Shown here: positions 26,026 to 33,147 of the stretch, one piece after another
Numbering within the stretch: the stretch's first letter is position 1
Layout: each line of letters begins with the position of its first letter
Assembly (NCBI RefSeq): GCF_002090115.1
Contig: NZ_BBRK01000004.1
Location: 558,001 to 622,000 of the forward strand
DNA from: Demequina sp. NBRC 110054
GTDB taxonomy: Bacteria; Actinomycetota; Actinomycetes; Actinomycetales; Demequinaceae
Length of the DNA: 64,000 bases
Direction of reading: 5' to 3'
The notes under the pieces: model-generated
The model's input: the letters and a program-made list of their open reading frames with translations, nothing else
Database searches by the model: none
Told to the model about the DNA's origin: nothing
Made by a program: the position numbers and the translations under genes

Positions 26026-26150
26026 TTGAACAACAGGCGTTTGGTAGGTACGGTTCTTGCAACGATGCACGAACCGAGCTCCCCTTGCTCGGGGCCGCCG
26101 AATTGACGAAGTCATCCCGCGGTGTGCACCATGTGGTTACAACGATGTAG
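26026..26150 (+). promoter_or_regulatory. GH27 operon promoter with two different LacI operators
   Basis: TTGAAC (26,026-26,031) and TACGGT (26,049-26,054) with a 17-bp spacer form the promoter. A class A-like operator, TTGCAACGATGCAC (26,057-26,070), sits on the predicted transcription start. A class B operator, TTACAACGATGTAG (26,137-26,150), lies just before the ribosome site and would act as a roadblock. Both regulator groups could therefore act here. Confidence 0.65.
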
Positions 26151-26163
26151 AAGGAGGTGCCCG

Positions 26164-27468
26164 ATGCCGCGCGCCACCACGCCCCCCATGGGCTGGAACA
26201 GCTGGGACTCGTACGGGACGACCGTCACCGAGGATGAGGTCCTTGCCAATGCCCGCCACCTGGCGGACCACCTGCTCGCCTCGGGGTGGGACACCGTCGT
26301 CGTCGACATCGCCTGGTTCGACCCGACCGCGCGATCGCACGGCTACAACGCGGACGCTCCCCTGGTGCTCGACGCGCACGGCCGCCTCCAGCCCGATCCC
26401 GTGCGCTTCCCGTCCGCGGTCGACGGCACCGGATTCACCGCGCTTGCGGCAGCGGTCCACGACATGGGCCTCAAGTTCGGCATCCACCTCATGCGAGGCA
26501 TCCCCCGGCGCGCCGTTGCGCTCGACCTGCCCATCGAGGGCACCGAGTGGACCGCACGGGACATCGCGCTCACCGAGGACGTGTGCCTGTGGAACCCCGA
26601 CAACTACGGCCTCGACTTCTCACACCCCGGCGCGCAGGCGTTCATGGACGGCCAGATCGCCCAGATCGCGGCGTGGGGAGTCGACTTCCTCAAGGTCGAC
26701 GACATGCTCAGCCCCTACCACGACGATGCGATCGAGGCGCTGCACCTCGCGATCGAGCGCGCGGGCGCGGACATCACCGTCTCCCTCTCCCCCGGCACCG
26801 AGCTGTCGACCGAGCACGCGGAGCACCTGCGCGAGAACGCCCAGATGTGGCGCATCTCCGACGACCTGTGGGACCGCTGGATCGATGTCCACGCGCAGTT
26901 CGCGCGCCTCGCCCGTTGGGCCCCGTTCCAGCAGGAGGGCGGGTGGGCCGACGCCGACATGCTGCCGCTGGGCCGCATCGGCATCCGCGCCGAGCGCGGT
27001 GAGCCCCGCGACTGCCGGCTGACCCTCGACGAGCAGCGCACGATGATGGCGCTGTGGTCGATGGCCCGCTCGCCGCTCATGGTCGGCGGCGACCTGCCTT
27101 CGTCGACGCCCGAGACCACCGAGCTGCTCGCGACCCCGGCGATCACCGAGGTGCTGCAGGGCTCCGTCGGGGGACGAGAGATCCTGCGCGAGCCCCTCGA
27201 GGGCGACGACCCCGGCGAGCACATCGTCTGGACCGCGCGCAGCGCCACCACCGACCGCACCTACGTCGCCGTCTTCTGGACGGGCGACCAGGAGCGCGCA
27301 GGCCGCGTGCCGCTGACCTCGATCCTCGGTCGCAGCCACGCGCCCCAGGCCACGACAGACCTGTTCTCGACGTCCGCCCCCTCAGCCGTCGCCGATGGTC
27401 ACCTGACCGTCACCGTGCCCTCGCACGGCGTCGCCTGGGTCGCGCTCGACCCGGTCCCCGCCGCCTGA
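26164..27468 (+). CDS. GH27 glycosidase, probable beta-L-arabinopyranosidase
   Basis: A 434-aa family GH27 retaining enzyme with the usual start PPMGWNSWDSYG. The nucleophile is Asp179 (FLKVDD) and the acid/base Asp234 (RISDDLWDRW). The paired aspartates that contact galactose in GH27 alpha-galactosidases read Asp48-Ile49 here (VVVDIAW). A non-Asp residue at this position is reported for GH27 beta-L-arabinopyranosidases, where it favours a pentopyranose lacking C6. No signal peptide; cytoplasmic. The ATG at 26,164 follows GAAGGAGG. First gene of the forward operon GH27-GH51-GH43-GH51. Alpha-galactosidase activity remains possible. Confidence 0.85.
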   Translation: MPRATTPPMGWNSWDSYGTTVTEDEVLANARHLADHLLASGWDTVVVDIAWFDPTARSHGYNADAPLVLDAHGRLQPDPVRFPSAVDGTGFTALAAAVHDMGLKFGIHLMRGIPRRAVALDLPIEGTEWTARDIALTEDVCLWNPDNYGLDFSHPGAQAFMDGQIAQIAAWGVDFLKVDDMLSPYHDDAIEALHLAIERAGADITVSLSPGTELSTEHAEHLRENAQMWRISDDLWDRWIDVHAQFARLARWAPFQQEGGWADADMLPLGRIGIRAERGEPRDCRLTLDEQRTMMALWSMARSPLMVGGDLPSSTPETTELLATPAITEVLQGSVGGREILREPLEGDDPGEHIVWTARSATTDRTYVAVFWTGDQERAGRVPLTSILGRSHAPQATTDLFSTSAPSAVADGHLTVTVPSHGVAWVALDPVPAA

Positions 27469-27515
27469 CGACATCCGCAAGACCCCCGCGACGATGCGGG
27501 AGACAAGGAACCACC

Positions 27516-29033
27516 ATGACCTCCAAGGCCAGCCTTGCCGTCGACCCCGCATTCGTGGTCGGCCCGGTGCGCCGCCGCACGTTCGGCTCCTTCGTCGAGC
27601 ACCTCGGACGATGCGTCTACACCGGCATCTACGACCCCGAGGCCCCGACCGCAGACGAGGACGGCTTCCGCTCGGACGTCATCGACATGACGCGCGAGCT
27701 GGGAATCTCGACCGTCCGCTACCCGGGCGGGAACTTCGTCTCCGGCTACCGGTGGGAGGACGGCATCGGCCCGGTCGACGAGCGTCCCACCCGCCTGGAC
27801 CTCGCCTGGCACTCGTCCGACCCGAACAAGGTCGGCGTCGACGAGTTCATGAAGTGGTCGAAGAAGTCGGGCACCGAGCCGATGATGGCCGTCAACCTGG
27901 GCACGCGCGGCGTCCAGGAGGCACTGGACCTGCTCGAGTACTGCAACATCAAGGGCGGCACCTACTGGTCCGACAAGCGCCGCGAGAACGGCGCCGAGGA
28001 GCCGCACGACATCCGCATGTGGTGCCTCGGCAACGAGATGGACGGCCCGTGGCAGATCGGCGCGATGACCGCCGACGAGTACGGGCGCCTCGCCGCCAGG
28101 ACGGCGAGCGCGATGCGCATGATGGACCCCGACATCGAGCTCGTCGCGTGCGGGTCGTCCGCGTCGATGATGCCGACCTTCGGCGAGTGGGAGCGCACCG
28201 TGCTGAACCACTGCTACGAGCACGTGGACTACATCTCGGCGCACGCCTACTACTTCGAGGATGAGGGCGACCTCGGCTCGTTCCTTGCGAGCGCCGTGGA
28301 CATGGACCACTTCGTGGAGTCCGTCGTCGCGGCGGCAGACCAGGTGCGGGCGGCCAAGAAGGGCACCAAGCGCATCAACATCTCGTTCGACGAGTGGAAC
28401 GTCTGGTACCAGCAGCGCGCCGAGTCCAAGCCCCCGACGGGCGACGACTGGCCCGTCGGCCCGGTCCTGCTCGAGGACCGCTACAACGTCGCGGATGCGG
28501 TGGTCGTCGGCAACCTGCTCATCTCGCTGCTGCGCCACACGGACCGCGTGCACGCGGCGTCGCTCGCCCAGCTCGTCAACGTGATCGCGCCGATCATGAC
28601 CGAGCCCGGCGGCCGGTCGTGGCGCCAGACCACGTTCCACCCGTTCGCGCAGGCCTCGCAGCTCGCCAAGGGCGACGTGCTCCGCGTCGCGATCGAGTCG
28701 CCCACCTACGAGACGAAGAAGTTCGGCGAGGTCCCGGTCGTCGACGCGGTCGCGACGTACGACGCCGAGTCCGGCGAGGTCGTCGTGTTCGCCGTCAACC
28801 GCTCGCTCACCGAGGACGTCACCCTCGACGTCGACCTGCGCGGAGTCGCGGGCGTCGAGGTGCTCGAGGCGACGAGCCTGTCCCACCCCGACCACACGTG
28901 GTCCGCGACCGCGGACGACGACACCACCGTCGCGCCGGTCGCCAACGCCTCCGCCTCTGTCGCGGACGGTCGCCTCACCGCGGCGATGCCCCCGGTGTCG
29001 TGGAACGTCATCCGACTGGGAGGCGCCCGATGA
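27516..29033 (+). CDS. abfA: GH51 alpha-L-arabinofuranosidase (copy A)
   Basis: A 505-aa GH51 exo-alpha-L-arabinofuranosidase of the intracellular AbfA type. The opening RRTFGSFVEHLGRCVYTGIY block is diagnostic; acid/base Glu174 (CLGNEMDG) and nucleophile Glu293 (SFDEWNVWY) are 119 residues apart, as in Geobacillus AbfA. The TIM barrel is followed by a jelly-roll domain. The ATG at 27,516 has AAGGAACC upstream; the open frame running back into the GH27 gene is not coding. Its stop overlaps the start of the anchored GH43 gene (ATGA). A close paralogue lies at 30,196. Confidence 0.95.
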   Translation: MTSKASLAVDPAFVVGPVRRRTFGSFVEHLGRCVYTGIYDPEAPTADEDGFRSDVIDMTRELGISTVRYPGGNFVSGYRWEDGIGPVDERPTRLDLAWHSSDPNKVGVDEFMKWSKKSGTEPMMAVNLGTRGVQEALDLLEYCNIKGGTYWSDKRRENGAEEPHDIRMWCLGNEMDGPWQIGAMTADEYGRLAARTASAMRMMDPDIELVACGSSASMMPTFGEWERTVLNHCYEHVDYISAHAYYFEDEGDLGSFLASAVDMDHFVESVVAAADQVRAAKKGTKRINISFDEWNVWYQQRAESKPPTGDDWPVGPVLLEDRYNVADAVVVGNLLISLLRHTDRVHAASLAQLVNVIAPIMTEPGGRSWRQTTFHPFAQASQLAKGDVLRVAIESPTYETKKFGEVPVVDAVATYDAESGEVVVFAVNRSLTEDVTLDVDLRGVAGVEVLEATSLSHPDHTWSATADDDTTVAPVANASASVADGRLTAAMPPVSWNVIRLGGAR

Positions 29034-30166
29034 CCGACAAGCCCGCGAACGAGGACCATATGAACGCGCAGGACCACCAGGACGCCCCGAACGTCGAGGA
29101 CGCCCCAGCGCCAAGCAAGAGCCGTAAGGGCCTGATCGTCGGCGGGATCGCCGCAGCGATCGTGGTCGTACTCGCGGTCGGCACGCTCGTGTGGGCGCCG
29201 TGGAGCGGTGCCAAGGCGACGGCACTCGACATCTCCGGCGACATCTACATCCACGACCCAGCGATCGTGGCCGGCATCGACGACGGCGAGGGCGACTGGT
29301 ACGTCTACGGCACCGGCGACGCAGCGATCGGCGCGGGCTCCCCGCGGATCTTCCGCTCGCAGGACGAGGGCAGCACCTGGGAGGAGGTCGGCACCGCGTG
29401 GGACACCGACACCCGACCCAGCTGGGTGTACTCGATCGTGCCGACGGTCGGCAACTTCTGGGCGCCGGAGCTCTATGAGCACGACGGCACCTGGTACCTG
29501 TACTACTCGGCGTCGACCTTCGGCTCGAACCGCTCGGTGATCGGCCTCATGACCTCGCCGACGCTCGACATCGACGACCCGGACTACGGCTGGACCGACC
29601 AGGGCCAGGTCTGGGCCTCCGACCCGAACCTCAACAACTACAACGCGATCGATCCCGGCATCATCGAGGACGAGGACGGCACCCCCTGGATGGCCTTCGG
29701 CTCATTCTGGGGCGGCATCCAGATGATCGAGCTCGAGTGGCCCTCGGGCCTCGCGGCGGATGATGCCGAGCCCGTCACCATCGCGACCCGCAACGACGCG
29801 CTCGACGCGATCGAGGCGCCGTACATCGTCGAGCACGACGGCTACTACTACCTCTTCGTGTCACGCGACAGCTGCTGCCAGGGACTCGACTCGACCTACA
29901 ACATCGCGGTGGGACGCTCGGAGTCCGTCACGGGCCCGTACGTCGACAGCCTGGGCAACGACATGCTCTACAACGGCGGCGAGTCGCTCCTCGTCACCGA
30001 CGGCGACATGATCGGCCCGGGTGGCCAGTCGTACTCGAACGGCTACCTCGCGTTCCACTACTACGACGGCGCGAACAACGGGCAGTTCCGCCTCGAGATC
30101 CGTGAGCTCGCGTGGACCGACGACGGCTGGCCCGTCGCGTGGACCGCGGGCGAGCCGAGCAGCTGA
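29030..30166 (+). CDS. Membrane-anchored GH43 arabinan endo-1,5-alpha-L-arabinosidase
   Basis: A 378-aa protein: an acidic cytoplasmic tail of about 30 residues, one transmembrane helix at about residues 34-54 preceded by KSRK, then an external GH43 propeller. Catalytic residues are Asp76 (IHDPAIV), Asp208 (NAIDPG) and Glu262 (IEAPYI). Length and motifs fit endo-arabinanase-type GH43. The loop that reads GH(N/A)S in many relatives, with a metal-binding His, reads GGQS here. No lipobox or cleavable signal, so a type II membrane protein. It is the only clearly surface-exposed glycosidase in the locus, placed between two cytoplasmic GH51 genes with a four-base overlap to the first. Confidence 0.88.
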   Translation: MTDKPANEDHMNAQDHQDAPNVEDAPAPSKSRKGLIVGGIAAAIVVVLAVGTLVWAPWSGAKATALDISGDIYIHDPAIVAGIDDGEGDWYVYGTGDAAIGAGSPRIFRSQDEGSTWEEVGTAWDTDTRPSWVYSIVPTVGNFWAPELYEHDGTWYLYYSASTFGSNRSVIGLMTSPTLDIDDPDYGWTDQGQVWASDPNLNNYNAIDPGIIEDEDGTPWMAFGSFWGGIQMIELEWPSGLAADDAEPVTIATRNDALDAIEAPYIVEHDGYYYLFVSRDSCCQGLDSTYNIAVGRSESVTGPYVDSLGNDMLYNGGESLLVTDGDMIGPGGQSYSNGYLAFHYYDGANNGQFRLEIRELAWTDDGWPVAWTAGEPSS

Positions 30167-30195
30167 CGCAGCACGGCCTCGACGAGGAGGACTCC

Positions 30196-31698
30196 ATGAC
30201 CACCATCACGCTGCACCCCGATTTCCGCGTCGGGCCGATCGATCGCCGTCTCTTCGGCTCCTTCGTCGAGCACCTGGGACGATGCGTCTACACGGGCGTG
30301 TACGAGCCTGGCCACGCCACGGCGGACGAGCACGGCTTCCGACGCGACGTCGCGGATCTCACCAAGGAGCTGGGCATCTCGATCGTCCGCTATCCCGGGG
30401 GCAACTTCGTCTCCAACTACGTGTGGGAGGACGGGGTCGGGCCCCAGGAGCAGCGCAAGCCGTTCCTGGACCTCGCGTGGCGGACGGTCGAGCCGAACAC
30501 GGTCGGCACCGACGAGTTCCTCCAGTACTGCGAGCGCGAGGGACTCGAGCCGATGATGGCCGTCAACCTCGGCACGCGCGGAGTCGAGGCCGCCGCGGCG
30601 CTCGTCGAGTACTGCAACGGCGAGGCCGGCACCAGGTGGGCGGACATGCGCATCGCCAACGGCCGCGAGAAGCCGTACGGCGTGAAGCTCTGGTGCCTGG
30701 GCAACGAGATGGACGGGCCGTGGCAGATCGGCCACAAGGACGCCCACGAGTACGGCAAGCTCGCGGCCGAGGCCGGCAAGGCGATGAAGCTCGTCGACAC
30801 CGGCATCGAGCTCGTCGCGTGCGGCTCGTCGTCCATGTACATGGACACGTTCGGCGAGTGGGAGCGCACCGTCCTGTCCTATACGTACGACGTGGTCGAC
30901 CACATCTCGATGCACGCCTACTACGAGGAGCTCGACGGCGACCGCGCGTCCTTCCTCGGCTCGGGCACCGGGATGCACCGCTTCATCGAGCGCGTCGTGG
31001 CGTCCGCCGACGCGGTCGGGGCGCAGCGGCGCAGCGACAAGCAGATCACGCTGTCATTCGACGAGTGGAACGTCTGGTACCTCGTGTCGCGCTTCCCTGG
31101 CGAGAAGAACCTGCCGATCCAGCGCGACGCCCCGCGCATCATCGAGGACGCCTACTCGGCGCTCGACTCGGTGGTGGTGGGCGACCTGCTCGTCACCCTC
31201 CTCAACAACGCCGATCGCGTCGCCGTCGGCTGCCTCGCGCAGCTCGTCAACGTGATCGCGCCCATCATGACCGAGCCGGGCGGGGACGCGTGGAGGCAGA
31301 CGACGTTCCACCCCTTCGCGACCACCTCGCGCCTCGCGCGAGGAGACGTGCTCGACCTCCGCATCGACTCCGAGACGATGCCCACCGAGAAGCACGGCGA
31401 CGTGCCCGTCGTGACCGCCGCCGCGACGATCGATCCCGAGACCGACGAGGTCGCACTGTTCGTCACGAACCGCTCCGCGGAGGAGCGGACCGTGACGGTG
31501 CGGCACCCCGGCGCGGTCCTCCGCCTGGGCGGAGGCGCTGCCGTCCTCGCGGACCACGAGGGCGCGCGCGAGTCCCAGGAGGCCGCCGAGGCCTACGGGA
31601 TGGTCGACGCGCTCCCGGTCGCGCACGGCGAGGACGAGATCATCCTCCGGCTCGCGCCGGAGTCCTGGACTGCCTTCAGCGGCGCTCTCCACCGCTAA
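30196..31698 (+). CDS. abfA: GH51 alpha-L-arabinofuranosidase (copy B)
   Basis: A 500-aa intracellular GH51 exo-alpha-L-arabinofuranosidase, strongly similar along its length to copy A. Acid/base Glu171 (CLGNEMDG) and nucleophile Glu290 (SFDEWNVWY) are again 119 residues apart. The C-terminal jelly roll differs most between the copies, with an extra acidic insertion near residues 440-470. The ATG at 30,196 has GAGGAGG five bases upstream, and the gene starts 29 bp after GH43. Last gene of the forward operon, followed by a hairpin. The paralogues may split work between different arabinosyl linkages. Confidence 0.94.
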   Translation: MTTITLHPDFRVGPIDRRLFGSFVEHLGRCVYTGVYEPGHATADEHGFRRDVADLTKELGISIVRYPGGNFVSNYVWEDGVGPQEQRKPFLDLAWRTVEPNTVGTDEFLQYCEREGLEPMMAVNLGTRGVEAAAALVEYCNGEAGTRWADMRIANGREKPYGVKLWCLGNEMDGPWQIGHKDAHEYGKLAAEAGKAMKLVDTGIELVACGSSSMYMDTFGEWERTVLSYTYDVVDHISMHAYYEELDGDRASFLGSGTGMHRFIERVVASADAVGAQRRSDKQITLSFDEWNVWYLVSRFPGEKNLPIQRDAPRIIEDAYSALDSVVVGDLLVTLLNNADRVAVGCLAQLVNVIAPIMTEPGGDAWRQTTFHPFATTSRLARGDVLDLRIDSETMPTEKHGDVPVVTAAATIDPETDEVALFVTNRSAEERTVTVRHPGAVLRLGGGAAVLADHEGARESQEAAEAYGMVDALPVAHGEDEIILRLAPESWTAFSGALHR

Positions 31699-31712
31699 GC
31701 GAAGGGGGCAGG

Positions 31713-31763
31713 GCGCTCGGGAGGGAACGGATCTCCTCCACCTTCATCCCCCCTCCCGAGCGC
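31713..31763 (+). terminator. Terminator-like inverted repeat after the GH27-GH51 operon
   Basis: GCGCTCGGGAGGG (31,713-31,725) and CCCTCCCGAGCGC (31,751-31,763) form a perfect 13-bp stem with a 25-base loop, 15 bp after the GH51 stop codon. The large loop and missing U-tract make it an imperfect intrinsic terminator. The remaining bases to the convergent hydrolase gene at 31,884 hold nothing recognisable. Confidence 0.55.
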
Positions 31764-31883
31764 GTCCCTCCTCAGGCCTTCCCCAGAACTCGTGGCGGCC
31801 CTCGGCGAGCAGCGTCGGTGTCGACTTACCGATTCGTCGAAGGACTCCCCATGCTCACCTCGAAGCCCTCCCGCCGTGAACGC

Positions 31884-33080
31884 TCAGTCGCCAGCCAGGA
31901 AGCCGTCGATGTGGTCGAGGAACTCCTGCCAGGCGGGCTCTGACTCCCCGATGAGGTGGCTCGCGCTGTCGAGCAGCACCAGCCGGCTGTCCGGGATGAG
32001 CGACGCGAGCTGCGTCGCCTGAGAGACCGGCACCCTCCTGTCGTCCCGCGAATGGAGGATCAGCGTGGGACAGCTGACCTTCGGCACGAGCGCGGTGACG
32101 TCGATCCGTCCGAACTCCTCGAGGAAGGCGACCGCATTCTCACCGGGACAGGTGCGCTGCTGGAACCGCGTGAAGTCGTCCCACTCCGCGACCGAGCCGT
32201 GCGGCAGGAACTGAGAGGCGAAGACCCGCATGAAGGTCGCGTCCTCCTGCTCCCAGCCGACGCGGGCGAGATCGAGGTCGAGGTCGGCCTCCGCGCGCTC
32301 CTCCTGCGTGCGCGCCCGGACCCGCCGGCCCTGCGCGTACGCGCCGGCCAGGATCAGCCGGCTGACGCGCTCGGGGTGACGCACCGCGTACGCGAGCGCC
32401 ACCGCCCCTCCCTGCGAGACGCCGAGCAGCGGGAACCGCTCCAGCCCGGAGGCCTCGACAACGGTCTCGAGATCGCTGACCCAGTCGTCGAAGGTGTTGC
32501 TCCTGGCGGCGTGATCCGACATGCCGCACCCGCGCTCGTCGTAGCGGACCAGCGTGCGGTCACGCGCGAGTCCGTGCAACCAGTGGCTCCACACCGGGCT
32601 CTCCCATTCGAGATCCAGGTGGGTGATCCAGTTGGCCGCCTTCAGCAGCACGGGGCCCGCGCCCACAGTCGCATAGGCGATCCGCGTGCCGTCAGCAGCG
32701 CTGCAGAACTCGATGCGCTGCGGGAGCACATCGTGAGGCGGCCGCGGCGGGTCGTCAAGGCGGTCCTGCGTCACCTCGCCGACGAAGCGGTAGCCGCGAC
32801 CGTGAGAGGTCTGGATCAGCCGCTGCTCACCCCCGCTGTCCCCGACGGCCTTGCGGACGGACCTCAGCGCGGTCGTGAGCGCGGACTCGGACACGAAGCG
32901 CGTTCCCCAGAGCTCGTCGAGAAGCTCCTCCTTCGTGACCACACGGTCACGATGCTCGATCAGGTGCCTCAGCAGGTCGAACACCCGGGGCTCGACGCGC
33001 ACCGTGTCACCGCCACGGCGGAGCTCGTAGGCGGCGGTATCGAGAGCGAAATCATCGAATCGGTACAGAGACCCGGTCAC
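31884..33080 (-). CDS. Winged-helix regulator fused to alpha/beta-hydrolase
   Basis: A 398-aa fusion. Residues about 1-100 form an OmpR/CadC-type winged helix (SLYRFDDFALD, RVFDLLRHLIEHRDRVVTKE, RGYRFVGE). Residues about 120-398 form an alpha/beta-hydrolase with oxyanion/YDERGCGMSD motif, nucleophile elbow GVSQGG, acid in HSRDDRRVP and His in SASHLIG, so the triad appears intact. The start is taken as the GTG at 33,080, directly before the winged helix; no clear ribosome site was seen. No membrane segment. A small-molecule ester, lactone or lipid could be sensed or hydrolysed and coupled to DNA binding; the target is unknown. Monocistronic and convergent with the arabinosidase operon. Confidence 0.82.
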   Translation of the reverse strand: MTGSLYRFDDFALDTAAYELRRGGDTVRVEPRVFDLLRHLIEHRDRVVTKEELLDELWGTRFVSESALTTALRSVRKAVGDSGGEQRLIQTSHGRGYRFVGEVTQDRLDDPPRPPHDVLPQRIEFCSAADGTRIAYATVGAGPVLLKAANWITHLDLEWESPVWSHWLHGLARDRTLVRYDERGCGMSDHAARSNTFDDWVSDLETVVEASGLERFPLLGVSQGGAVALAYAVRHPERVSRLILAGAYAQGRRVRARTQEERAEADLDLDLARVGWEQEDATFMRVFASQFLPHGSVAEWDDFTRFQQRTCPGENAVAFLEEFGRIDVTALVPKVSCPTLILHSRDDRRVPVSQATQLASLIPDSRLVLLDSASHLIGESEPAWQEFLDHIDGFLAGD

Positions 33081-33147
33081 ATCGCGAGGATAGACCGCTG
33101 GACCGCGCGATGCCCGCACGCTCCACGCGCGCGGGCATCGCGTCAGA

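Noticed and set aside
25691-26062. 123-codon minus-strand frame in the GH27/importer 2 spacer
   Set aside because: Cysteine- and arginine-rich random composition and overlap with the GH27 promoter and operator.
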